Shown piece by piece: positions 1 through 9,413 of a stretch of 64,000 bases of DNA (position 1 is the stretch's first letter; the number at the start of each line of letters is the position of its first letter). Below the pieces are notes generated by a model that was not told where the DNA came from, ran no database searches, and saw nothing but the letters and a program-made list of their open reading frames with translations. Both the position numbers and the translations under genes were made by a program. Origin of the DNA: Actinomycetes bacterium (GTDB lineage: Bacteria > Actinomycetota > Actinomycetes > Propionibacteriales > Propionibacteriaceae); the NCBI GenBank assembly GCA_023460935.1, contig JAEWOI010000027.1, positions 119,016-183,015 on the forward strand. Direction: 5' to 3'.

Positions 1-432
1 GGCTACGTCAACAAGGTGAAGGACAAGAAGGACACCACCAAGCTGATGGGCTTCGGCCACCGCATCTACAAGAACTACGACCCGCGGGCCGCGATCGTGA
101 AGGAGCACGCCGACGCGATCCTGAAGACCCGGGACGGCTCTGACGAGCTGCTCGACATCGCACTGCGGCTGGAGGAGGCGGCACTGTCCGACCCGTACTT
201 CCAGGAGCGGAAGCTCTACCCCAACGTCGACTTCTACACCGGCCTGATCTACCAGGCGATGGGCTTCCCGCAGAACATGTTCACGGTGCTGTTCGCGCTC
301 GGCCGGCTGCCCGGCTGGATCTCGCACTGGCGCGAGCAGTTCGACGACCCGGCCACCAAGATCGGCCGGCCCCGGCAGGTCTACATCGGTGAGGTCGAGC
401 GCGACTACGTGCCGGTGGCCCAGCGGGCCTGA
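1..432 (+). CDS. gltA: Citrate synthase, C-terminal part (cut by window edge)
   Basis: Condenses acetyl-CoA and oxaloacetate to citrate, the entry step of the TCA cycle in the cytosol. The reading frame is open from base 1, so the 5' part lies outside the window. The visible 143 residues hold the hallmark GFGHRIYKNYDPRA segment, with its catalytic-site His and substrate-binding Arg, then KLYPNVDFYTG with the catalytic Asp, and the C-terminal ARG-binding stretch GWISHWREQ. The ending RPRQVYIG is typical of type II (hexameric-type) bacterial citrate synthases. A hairpin follows the stop. Identification is secure; only the length and start are unknown. Confidence 0.95.
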   Translation, partial: GYVNKVKDKKDTTKLMGFGHRIYKNYDPRAAIVKEHADAILKTRDGSDELLDIALRLEEAALSDPYFQERKLYPNVDFYTGLIYQAMGFPQNMFTVLFALGRLPGWISHWREQFDDPATKIGRPRQVYIGEVERDYVPVAQRA

Positions 433-440
433 CCGCCGCG

Positions 441-461
441 CCCGGAACTGACGGTTCCGGG
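441..461 (+). terminator. Hairpin terminator after gltA
   Basis: Perfect 8-bp stem CCCGGAAC/GTTCCGGG with a 5-nt loop, starting 9 bases after the citrate synthase stop. No U-tract follows, as is usual for high-GC actinobacteria. Confidence 0.55.
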
Positions 462-520
462 ACGTATCACCGCCGCCGGCCACGGCCTCCGGAGGGTTGA
501 GGACAACCCGAGGAGGAGTC

Positions 521-1195
521 GTGCGAGTCGTGAAACTGATGGCGCTCGGCAGCGCGCTGGCGCTCGCCGGCGGCCTGCTGGGCAGCGCTACCGGAGCCGC
601 CGCAGCGCACCCGAAGGCGCTGCCGGCCGCAGGGACAAGGGTCGTGACGGTCGATGTCGACGGTGATGCGGTGCCCGACACCGTGACCGTCGAGCAGAGC
701 GGGCCGGTGAACTACGTCGTGAACGTCGTGACGGCCGCAGGCCGCGCCGACGTCGCCGGCTTCAGCTCCACCATCAAGACGGACTGGGGGATCGAGCCAT
801 GGCTCGGCGCCGCCCGAATGGACCGCGTGAAGGGCCACGAGCTGCTGCTCGCCACCTCCGGCGGGGACGGCTACTTCTTCCGCGTGCTCAGCTGGCGCGC
901 GGGCGGCCTGGCCTGGCAGAAGGCGCCCAGGTCGCGGATGCTCGGGAGCTACGACTGGTATGTCGGGAGCTCGGGCTTCGTCCGCTACGGCTACCGGTTC
1001 AGCACCGTGGCGGGCCGCCGCTACGTCCGCGACTTCGAGCTGTACCCCAGCGGTTCGCACTGGAAGGGCACGGTCGTGAAGTCGGTGTGGCGGGACGGCG
1101 CCTGGCGCAAGGTCTCCACCCGGAAGGTCGACCTGAGCGCGAGCCAGGCGGCAGCGTGGGAGGGCATCGGGGTGACCCTGGTCCACACACCCTGA
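521..1195 (+). CDS. Secreted protein of unknown function
   Basis: Not recognised as a named family. The protein (224 residues) begins with a clear Sec signal peptide: basic start VRVVK, a hydrophobic stretch of about 20 residues, then an AAA-type cleavage area before HPKA. The mature part opens with VTVDVDGDAVPDTVTV, resembling the acidic loops of FG-GAP/VCBS-like calcium-binding repeats, and is rich in aromatic and beta-forming residues. An in-frame TTG lies upstream at 497, but AGGAGG at 511-516 sits just before the GTG at 521, which I take as the start; GTG 530 is an alternative. It is probably monocistronic, between a terminator and the next gene's own ribosome binding site. Confidence 0.7.
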   Translation: MRVVKLMALGSALALAGGLLGSATGAAAAHPKALPAAGTRVVTVDVDGDAVPDTVTVEQSGPVNYVVNVVTAAGRADVAGFSSTIKTDWGIEPWLGAARMDRVKGHELLLATSGGDGYFFRVLSWRAGGLAWQKAPRSRMLGSYDWYVGSSGFVRYGYRFSTVAGRRYVRDFELYPSGSHWKGTVVKSVWRDGAWRKVSTRKVDLSASQAAAWEGIGVTLVHTP

Positions 1196-1290
1196 CCCAC
1201 GAAGGGAGCCGGACAGCGGGCTGGTCGCGCCCGCCGTGCTGTGCGAGGGTGGACCCGCGGAATCACCATCCACACCCCCAGGAGGCTCTC

Positions 1291-2451
1291 GTGCAAACCC
1301 CAGCACGCCGCCGCGCGGCCGTCCTCACCGGCCTGGCGCTGCTCGCATCCGGCCTGGCCGTCGTAGGCCCGGCGAGCGCAACCGCCGCTCCCTCGAGCGC
1401 GCCCGGCCCCGCGCCGGCCGCCACGCGGGGCGAGCGTCCCGATCCGGGCCGCCACGGCAAGGTGGTGGTGATCGCCCACCGCGGCGCCTCCGGCTATCGG
1501 CCCGAACACACGCTCGCGGCCTACCGCCTGGCCATCCGGCAGTGCGCCGACTACATCGAACCCGACCTGGTGGTCACGAAGGACGGGGTACTGGTGGACC
1601 GGCACGAGCCGGAGATCGGCGGCACCACCGACGTCGCTGCGCATCCCGAGTTCGCCGACCGGCGCACCACCAAGTCGGTGGACGGCCGCGACGTCACCGG
1701 CTGGTTCGCCGAGGACTTCACCCTCGCCGAGCTGCGCACGCTCCGCGCGGTGGAGCGCCTGCCGCAACTGCGTCCGGCCAACACCGCCTATGACGGCCGC
1801 TACCAGGTACCCACCTTCGCCGAGGTGCTCAAGCTCGCCACCTCCGCCCGCACCTGCTCGGGCAAGCGCGTCGGCATCGTGCCCGAGATCAAGCACTCCA
1901 CCTACTTCCGGCAGCAGGGCTTCGACATGGAGCGCAAGACCGTTGCGTTGCTGAAGCGGTACGGACTGACCCGGCACGGCGACCCGGTGGTGGTGCAGAG
2001 CTTCGAGGTGAGCAACCTGCAGCGGCTGAACCGGCTGACGAAGGTGAAGCTGGTGCAGCTCATCGACTGCCAGGGCAGCCCCTACGACCAGGTGGTGGCG
2101 GGCCGGTCGGTGACCTATGGCGACCTGGCGACGGCAGCCGGCCTGCGCGGGATCAGCCGCTACGCCGACCAGGTGGGCTTCTGCAAGGACGTCATGATCC
2201 CCCGCCAGCCGGACGGCACCCTCGGGGAGCCGACCCCGGTGATCCGGGACGCCCACCGGGCGGGCCTCACGGTGGTTGGCTGGACGTTCCGCAGGGAGAA
2301 CAACTTCCTGCCCCTCGAGTTCCGCAGCAGTGCTGACCCGGCCGAGCCCGGCGACCTGATCGGCGAGATCCGCACGTTCCTGCGCGCGGGCATGGACCAG
2401 TTCTTCACCGACAACCCCGACCTCGGGGTGCAGGCTGCGCGCCTGCGCTGA
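1291..2451 (+). CDS. Secreted glycerophosphodiester phosphodiesterase
   Basis: Hydrolyses glycerophosphodiesters to sn-glycerol-3-phosphate and an alcohol, outside the membrane. 386 residues: a Sec signal peptide (TPARRRAAVLTGLALLASG region, ending near SATAAPSSA) followed by the GDPD TIM barrel. The catalytic HRG motif is in VIAHRGASGYRPEHT, metal ligands are in IEPDLVVTKDG, and the second His is in VLVDRHEP. The C-terminal FTDNPDLG closes the barrel. Length and motifs match periplasmic GlpQ-type enzymes. The open frame extends far upstream, but AGGAGG at 1280-1285 and the signal peptide fix the GTG start at 1291. A second GDPD-family gene lies at 8523. Confidence 0.9.
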   Translation: MQTPARRRAAVLTGLALLASGLAVVGPASATAAPSSAPGPAPAATRGERPDPGRHGKVVVIAHRGASGYRPEHTLAAYRLAIRQCADYIEPDLVVTKDGVLVDRHEPEIGGTTDVAAHPEFADRRTTKSVDGRDVTGWFAEDFTLAELRTLRAVERLPQLRPANTAYDGRYQVPTFAEVLKLATSARTCSGKRVGIVPEIKHSTYFRQQGFDMERKTVALLKRYGLTRHGDPVVVQSFEVSNLQRLNRLTKVKLVQLIDCQGSPYDQVVAGRSVTYGDLATAAGLRGISRYADQVGFCKDVMIPRQPDGTLGEPTPVIRDAHRAGLTVVGWTFRRENNFLPLEFRSSADPAEPGDLIGEIRTFLRAGMDQFFTDNPDLGVQAARLR

Positions 2452-2468
2452 CCGGCTCCGAGAGGCCA

Positions 2469-2508
2469 CCCGGCCGGGCTCCTGAGGTACCTCAGGCGTC
2501 CGGCCGGG
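2469..2508 (+). terminator. Nested hairpin terminator after the GDPD gene
   Basis: Outer stem CCCGGCCGG (2469-2477) pairs with CCGGCCGGG (2500-2508); inside it is the perfect palindrome CCTGAGGTACCTCAGG (2481-2496). It starts 17 bases after the stop codon. Confidence 0.65.
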
Positions 2509-2567
2509 GTCGCGTTTCGGGTGTTCGTCCGATGTGCCCGGGCGCACCTCAGGCCGACTCTGGATGC

Positions 2568-2783
2568 ATGAACAACTCCGATTACCTCTTCGACCTGGTC
2601 CAGCGGCAGCGCAACCAGGAGCTGGTCCGCGAGTCGGCCGAGCGTAGGTTGGCGAAGTCGGCGCGCACCGCCCGGACGCCCGCGGCCGGACACTGGTGGG
2701 CGCGGCTCGGCGCCGGCCTGGGGCTGTCGCGTCCGCCGCGGCCGGCCCGCCGTCCGGTGCACCTGCAGTCCGTGCAGTCCTGA
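2568..2783 (+). CDS. Small hypothetical protein
   Basis: 71 residues, family not recognised. It begins MNNSDYLFDLVQRQRNQELV, an amphipathic, charged helix, followed by a basic Arg/Pro-rich tail (PPRPARRPVHLQ). No signal peptide or membrane segment. The ATG at 2568 is preferred over an upstream in-frame start at 2532 because the latter would add residues of unlike composition; no strong ribosome binding site is visible for either. The gene ends 28 bases before the LuxR-family regulator and may be co-transcribed with it. Confidence 0.5.
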   Translation: MNNSDYLFDLVQRQRNQELVRESAERRLAKSARTARTPAAGHWWARLGAGLGLSRPPRPARRPVHLQSVQS

Positions 2784-2811
2784 CGACCTTGACGCCGTCT
2801 TTGGTGGCACG

Positions 2812-5631
2812 ATGACGGTTGTGCCGCTGATCCCAGCCCAGGCCGCCTTCGTCGGCAGGGAACCAGAACTCGCCGCGCTGCGGGACGCCTGGCTGCGGGT
2901 GCGGTCCGGGGAGTCCTGGCTGGCGCTGGTCGGAGGCGAGGCGGGCATGGGCAAGACCAGCCTCGTCCACGCCTTCGCCACCGAACTGGCCGCGGATGCG
3001 GTGGTGCTCACCGGGCAGTGCCTGCGGTTCGGCGAGCAGCCTGTGCCGTACGCAGCTGTCGCCGGCGTCCTGCAGCAACTGCTCGCCGTGGCCGGGGCGG
3101 ACCGGCTGCGGGCCTGGGCTGGGGCCGGCTGGCCGGCGCTCGGGCACCTGCTCCCCCAGCTCCCGGACCGACCGGACGGCAGCCCGGACCGGCTGTTGAT
3201 CTTCGAGGCCTTCGCCTCCGTGCTGGAGTCGGCTGCGGCGTGGCGTCCGGTGTGCCTGGTGCTGGAGGACATCCATGCCGGGGACCAGTTCACCTGGCAC
3301 CTGCTGCAGTTCCTGCAGGCCAGCCTGCGCACTTCCCGGCTGCTGCTGGTCGCCACGTACCGGGCCGAGGAGTTGCCGGGGCGGCACCCGCTGCGGCCGG
3401 TGCTGGCGGACCTCGGCCGGCGGCAGGGCGTCGGGGTGCTCGAGCTGGGCCCGATGCCGGCCGCCGACCTGACCGACCTGGTCGGCAGCGTCCTGCCGCA
3501 GGCCGGTCCAGCGCTGGTGAAGCTGCTGGTCGAGCGCAGCGACGGAGTGCCCTACTTCGCCGAGGAGCTGGCCCGCGGCAGCAGTGAGGGCTGCGTCGAG
3601 CTCCCCGGCACCCTGCGCGAGGCGCTGCTGGCCCGCGTCTACCTGCTGTCGGAGCCGGCGGTGGAGCTGCTCCGGCTGGCCAGCGGGGTGGGGCTGCAGG
3701 TGCGCCACGAGTTGCTGGAGGCGTTGGCCGGCCTGCCGCCGGAGCAGCTCGACGCGACCCTGCGAGAAGCTGTCGACCGGGGGCTGTTGCTGCCCAGCGG
3801 GCAGGGGTACCAGTTCCGCCACTCGCTGTTGCGCGAGGTGGTGCACGACCGGATGCTGCCCGGGGAGCACACCCGGCTGCACAGCCGGATCGCCGACGTG
3901 CTGGCCGGGCGTCCCGAACTCGGCGGCGGCGGTGAGGCCGAACTCGCGCACCACCTGTTCGCAGCCCACCGGCTCGAGGAGGGGTTCGAGGTGTGCCGAC
4001 GGGTGCTGGACGGGCCTGCGGAGGCCCATCTGGAGCGGCTGCGGGTGCTGGAGCGCGCCCTCGAGGTGTGGGACCGGCTACCGGCAGCCGCAGCCAGGCT
4101 CGGCAGCAGGGACGAGGTGCTCGACCTCGCCGCCAGGGCGGCGCGGTCGGCGGGTGAGTCGGAGAAGGCACTCGCCCTGATCGAGGCCTCGCTGCAGGAA
4201 GCCCCTCCGGACGCCGACCCGCTGGTGCGGGCCGACCGGCTGATGACCTTCGCGAAGCTGCGTTACCAGGCGGGCAGCACCGGCCCGTTGCCCGTCCTCG
4301 CCGAGGCGCTGGCGCTGACCCCGCAGGACCGGCCAACGGTCCAGCGGGCCCGCGCCCTTGAGTACATCAGTGCCCAGCTGATGCTCGAGGGGCGGTTGAC
4401 CGAGAGCCTTGCGACGGCGGACGAGGGCCTGGCCGTGGCCCGTGCGGTCGGCAGTGCCACAGCCGAGTCCAGCCTGCTGAACACCAAGGGCTGCGTGGTC
4501 GCGTCGACCGGCGACGCCGAGGCGGGGCTGGCGCTCCTGGCCGAGGCCGGCCGGATCGCCGTCGGTCGTTCCCGCACCCGCTGGTGCATCAACTACAGCC
4601 ACCACCTGCACCTCGCCGGTCGGCCGCGGGAGGCCGTGGAGGTGGCGCTGCTGGGCTACCGGGAGGCGCGTGACCTCGGCGTGGAGCGTTCCATCGGCGT
4701 GATGATGGCCGGAAACGCCGCCGAGAGCCTGCTGGCGCTGGGCGAGGTGGAGCGGGCGAAGTCGCTCGTCGAGCCGGCGCTCGCGCTGAACCCGCCGCGG
4801 GCGCAGGCGGTCCACCTGCGGCTGCTGCTGGCCGAGGTTGCGCTGCTCCACGGGCGCCTCGACGAGGCCGAGGCGATCCTCGCCGAGTACCTGGGCGCCT
4901 TCCGTTCCGGTGCCGCCATCCCGCAGGACCGGCTGCGGGTGGGCCGCGGGCTGGCGAACCTCGCGCTGCTGCGCGGGCAGCCGGAGCAGGCGCTGGAGTA
5001 CGCGCGGGCGATGCTCACCATGCCCGGGGAGGAGCACCCGGCGTTCCAGTGGCAGTCGGCGGTGCTCGCGGCAAGGGCGCTCCGGCTCGGCGCCGGCGAC
5101 GGCCAGGTCGATCGCGCCTGGCTGCTGGAGCGTGCGCTCGGGTTCGCGCCCACGCCCACCCAGGACATCTGGCGCAGCCTGCTCGAGGCCGAACTGGACG
5201 ATGACCTGCCCGGCTGGCGGGCCGCAGCAGCGGCACTCGCCGACGGGCCGCAGGTCCTGCGCCTGGACGCGCTCGTGCAGTACGCCCGCCACCTGCTGCT
5301 TGCCGGGCAACCGGCGGCCGAAGTGCTGCAGGAGGCCACGACGCTGGCTGGGCACCTCGGCGCCGAACCGCGCCTGGCCGAACTGGCCGGCCTCCGCCGC
5401 CGGGCCCGACTCGGCCCGGGCGAGGCCGAAACCGCCAACACCCTCGGCCTCACCCCGCGGGAGCGGGAGGTCCTCGCCCTGATCGTCGAGGGCCGCAGCA
5501 ATGGCGCCATCGCCAGCCGGCTGTACGTCTCGCCCAAGACAGTCAGCGTCCACGTCTCCAACATCCTGGCCAAGCTGGGGGTCCACAGCCGCGGCGCCGC
5601 CGCAGCGAAGGCCCGCCGCGAGGGCTGGTGA
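2812..5631 (+). CDS. LAL-type LuxR regulator with AAA/STAND ATPase domain
   Basis: Large transcriptional activator (939 residues) of the MalT/LAL class, in which an N-terminal ATPase senses a ligand and a C-terminal LuxR helix-turn-helix binds DNA. The start FVGREPELAAL is the usual opening of this ATPase module. Walker A is GGEAGMGKTS (about residues 42-51) and Walker B is VCLVLEDIHAGD (about residue 150). The middle 500 residues are Leu/Ala-rich TPR-like helical repeats. The last 65 residues hold LTPREREVLALIVEGRSN, then KTVSVHVSNILAKLGV, a complete LuxR DNA-binding domain. Length is normal for the family. The ligand and target genes cannot be read from context; the downstream gene is broken. 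Confidence 0.92.
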   Translation: MTVVPLIPAQAAFVGREPELAALRDAWLRVRSGESWLALVGGEAGMGKTSLVHAFATELAADAVVLTGQCLRFGEQPVPYAAVAGVLQQLLAVAGADRLRAWAGAGWPALGHLLPQLPDRPDGSPDRLLIFEAFASVLESAAAWRPVCLVLEDIHAGDQFTWHLLQFLQASLRTSRLLLVATYRAEELPGRHPLRPVLADLGRRQGVGVLELGPMPAADLTDLVGSVLPQAGPALVKLLVERSDGVPYFAEELARGSSEGCVELPGTLREALLARVYLLSEPAVELLRLASGVGLQVRHELLEALAGLPPEQLDATLREAVDRGLLLPSGQGYQFRHSLLREVVHDRMLPGEHTRLHSRIADVLAGRPELGGGGEAELAHHLFAAHRLEEGFEVCRRVLDGPAEAHLERLRVLERALEVWDRLPAAAARLGSRDEVLDLAARAARSAGESEKALALIEASLQEAPPDADPLVRADRLMTFAKLRYQAGSTGPLPVLAEALALTPQDRPTVQRARALEYISAQLMLEGRLTESLATADEGLAVARAVGSATAESSLLNTKGCVVASTGDAEAGLALLAEAGRIAVGRSRTRWCINYSHHLHLAGRPREAVEVALLGYREARDLGVERSIGVMMAGNAAESLLALGEVERAKSLVEPALALNPPRAQAVHLRLLLAEVALLHGRLDEAEAILAEYLGAFRSGAAIPQDRLRVGRGLANLALLRGQPEQALEYARAMLTMPGEEHPAFQWQSAVLAARALRLGAGDGQVDRAWLLERALGFAPTPTQDIWRSLLEAELDDDLPGWRAAAAALADGPQVLRLDALVQYARHLLLAGQPAAEVLQEATTLAGHLGAEPRLAELAGLRRRARLGPGEAETANTLGLTPREREVLALIVEGRSNGAIASRLYVSPKTVSVHVSNILAKLGVHSRGAAAAKARREGW

Positions 5632-5719
5632 CCCCACCCGTCCACCCTCCCGTCCCTCCCTCCCGTCCCTCCCTCCCCTCCCCCTCCCCCTCCCCATCCC
5701 CTCCCGTCCCCTCCTCCCC
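5632..5719. repeat. C/T-rich low-complexity tract, G-quadruplex-prone on minus strand
   Basis: From just after the regulator's stop codon, about 88 bases are almost entirely pyrimidine, built from irregular CCCTCC and CCCGTCC units. The minus strand therefore carries more than ten runs of three or more G separated by one or two bases, far exceeding the pattern needed for a G-quadruplex. It separates the regulator from the palindrome at 5720. Confidence 0.85.
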
Positions 5720-5767
5720 GCAAAGTGGACTGAAACCGCCGTGGTCGACGGTCTCGGTCCACCTTGC
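5720..5767. repeat. Palindromic repeat, diverged copy (GCAAAGTGG family)
   Basis: Arms of 22 bases at 5720-5741 and 5746-5767 match as an inverted repeat with four mismatches. The left arm differs by a single base from the left arm of the perfect palindrome at 6661-6708. The two copies bracket the frameshifted DUF559-like gene. It could also act as a terminator for the LuxR gene. Confidence 0.8.
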
Positions 5768-6645
5768 GCATGGGGCCTGGCTCACCAGTCGGTGCGGCGG
5801 CTGGCCAGACAGGGTCACTGGTGCCGGGTGAGCGAGGGGGTCTACGACCTCAGGCCGGGCGTCGAGTCAACCGGGAAGTCGATCTGGGCGGCCGCCCTGC
5901 GGGCGGGCGAGCCGTGTGCAGTTGGAGGCGAGGCCGCTCTCCTCCTCTACGGACTGGACCGGCACGTGGACCGGATCGTGATCTGGGTACCCGATGACCG
6001 GCGGCCCGTTCCGATCCGGCGGTCGCGATGCGCCGGGACAAGATCGGGCGTCTTGCGCGCCGTCGTGGGCTGCTCCCCCGGATCCGGGCCGAGGACGCTG
6101 TGCTCGACGTCGCCGAGCGGCTCAGCACCGAGGATGCGGTGGGCCTGATCTCCGAGGCCGTCCGGCGCCGGCTGGTCACGTTGGGCTCACTGCGCGCGAC
6201 GGTGGCCGGGCGGTCCCGCGTCCGCAACCGCAAGCTCCTGCTGGCCCTGATCGATGACCTCGAAGGCATCGAGAGCACTCTCGAGTACGTCTACCGCCGC
6301 GATGTCGAACGCGCGCACGGCCTGCCCGGCGCACGGCGCCAGAAGTCGGTCAGCCGGGGCACAAGGACCGACGCGCTCTACGACGAGTACCGGGTGCTCA
6401 TCGAGCTGGACGGCAGGGCCGGCCACATCAGCTCCGCATCCGCCTTCCGCGACCTGCGCCGCGACAACGCACATGCCCAGGGGGAGTGGTTGACCCTGCG
6501 TTACGGCGCCGGCGATGTCCGTGGCCGCCCGTGCGATGTGGCGCTGCAGGCCGGCGCGGTCCTGCAGACGCGCGGGTGGCGGGGCACCCTCAGGCCGTGC
6601 CCGGCCTGCCGCGGCCGCTTCAACCCAGGCGTTGCCCAACCCTGA
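5741..6645 (+). pseudogene. Frameshifted DUF559/AbiEi-antitoxin-like protein gene
   Basis: Actinobacteria carry many copies of a family with an N-terminal winged-helix AbiEi-like region and a C-terminal DUF559/Vsr-type nuclease-fold domain. The first part is read in one frame: SVRRLARQGHWCRVSEGVYD, then WAAALRAGEPCAVGGEAALLL, ending near VIWVPDDRRP. The rest continues in another frame from about 6028 (RRDKIGRLARRRGLLP) through VLIELDGRAGH and a final CPACRGRF. A one-base shift near 6005-6030 is needed to join them. The 5' end is also poor: no good start exists except a GTG at 5741 inside the palindromic repeat, so the usual N-terminus appears missing. Either a decayed gene or a sequencing error. 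Family role is uncertain. Confidence 0.75.
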
Positions 6646-6660
6646 CCAGCCGCCCGAACA

Positions 6661-6708
6661 GCAAAGTGGGCTGAAACCGCCGACCACGGCGGTTTCAGCC
6701 CACTTTGC
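6661..6708. terminator. Perfect 22-bp-stem palindrome, bidirectional terminator and repeat
   Basis: Left arm 6661-6682 and right arm 6687-6708 are perfect inverse complements around the loop ACCA. It lies between two convergent genes (stops at 6645 on plus and 6717 on minus), so it is well placed to terminate both. It is the perfect relative of the diverged copy at 5720-5767. Confidence 0.85.
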
Positions 6709-6716
6709 GAAGGGGA

Positions 6717-8384
<1,668 letters not shown>

Positions 8385-8522
8385 GACACTCCTTTGCTCA
8401 AGCCGCCGCCAATCCTCCCATCCGCGGGACGCCTCCGTTGCCGATCGCGCATAAGCGGACGCGGTCATGGGTAGCATCACGAGTGTGCTGACGACGAGGT
8501 CGGCCATTCCATCGGAGGTGCG

Positions 8523-9413
8523 ATGTTCGGCCAACGCCAGTTCGAGGCCATGAACGCGCTGATCAACTCCAGGCTCGAACGCGAACGTCCGCTGATCGTC
8601 GCGCACCGCGGCTCAGCCGGCGGCAGCGTGGCGGTGAATACCGAACTGGCCGTCCGGGCAGCGGTGCTGCAGGGCGCGGGCATGGTCGAGATCGACGTGA
8701 CCGCCTCCAGCGACGGCGAGTTCTACTGCTTCCACGACGGCTACGAGCCGGAGATGCTGGGCATCCAGGCCAACCTCCAGACGCTGCCCGCAGCCGAGAT
8801 CGACCGGCTGTCCTACCTCTGGGTGGACCGCCCGGGCCGACCGGCCAGGGTGGAGCGGTTGCTTCCCATGCTGAAGGCCTTCGCCAACACGGACGTGCTG
8901 TTCAACGTCGACCGGTCCTGGTGGCGCTGGCCGAACCTGCTCAGGGCGCTGGACGGGCTCTACATGGCGCACCAGCTGCTGATGAAGTGCCCGGCCTGGG
9001 AGGAGGCTGCGCTCGACCGGCTGCGGGCGTTCAAGGTGAAGTTCCCGTTCGTCCCGATCTGCGGCAGCCCCGAGGACGTCTACCGCACCGTGAACGACCC
9101 CGACCTCAACACGGTCGGGGTGGAGCTGATCACCAACACGCGCGAGCACCCCTGGTTCTCCCGGTCGGTGATCGAGGAGTTCCAGGGCCTGGGGGTGTTC
9201 TGCTTCGTGAACACCGTCACGCTGCCGACCGGCATCCCGCTGTTCGGCGGCCTGGACGACGAGCTGGCGATCCGGGAGTCGCCGGAGGTCGCGTACGGTC
9301 CGGTGCTCGAGCTGGGCGTGGACGCGGTCCAGACCGACTGGCCGGCGCTGTGGCGGGACTACCGCACCGAGTGGCTGGCCGGCGGCTCGGCGAGGGCGTC
9401 CGCTGCCGGCTGA
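8523..9413 (+). CDS. Cytosolic glycerophosphodiester phosphodiesterase-family protein
   Basis: 296 residues with the GDPD barrel start LIVAHRGSAGG, metal-ligand motif MVEIDVTASSDGEF and the second His in FYCFHDGYEPEM. The end AVQTDWPALWRDY is the usual last barrel strand. Unlike the gene at 1291 it has no signal peptide, so it should act in the cytosol, and the middle (SWWRWPNLLRALDG) diverges from well-studied GlpQ enzymes; the substrate is unknown. CGGAGG lies 5 bases before the ATG. Divergent from fumarase, sharing the 138-bp region 8385-8522. Its last 55 bases overlap the convergent membrane-protein gene. Confidence 0.82.
   Translation: MFGQRQFEAMNALINSRLERERPLIVAHRGSAGGSVAVNTELAVRAAVLQGAGMVEIDVTASSDGEFYCFHDGYEPEMLGIQANLQTLPAAEIDRLSYLWVDRPGRPARVERLLPMLKAFANTDVLFNVDRSWWRWPNLLRALDGLYMAHQLLMKCPAWEEAALDRLRAFKVKFPFVPICGSPEDVYRTVNDPDLNTVGVELITNTREHPWFSRSVIEEFQGLGVFCFVNTVTLPTGIPLFGGLDDELAIRESPEVAYGPVLELGVDAVQTDWPALWRDYRTEWLAGGSARASAAG

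Noticed and set aside
1021..4029. Very long open frame on the minus strand (about 1000 codons)
   Set aside because: It lies opposite the GDPD and LuxR genes, both with clear motifs; its translation is low-complexity Arg/Pro/Gln-rich, as expected from an antisense frame at high GC.
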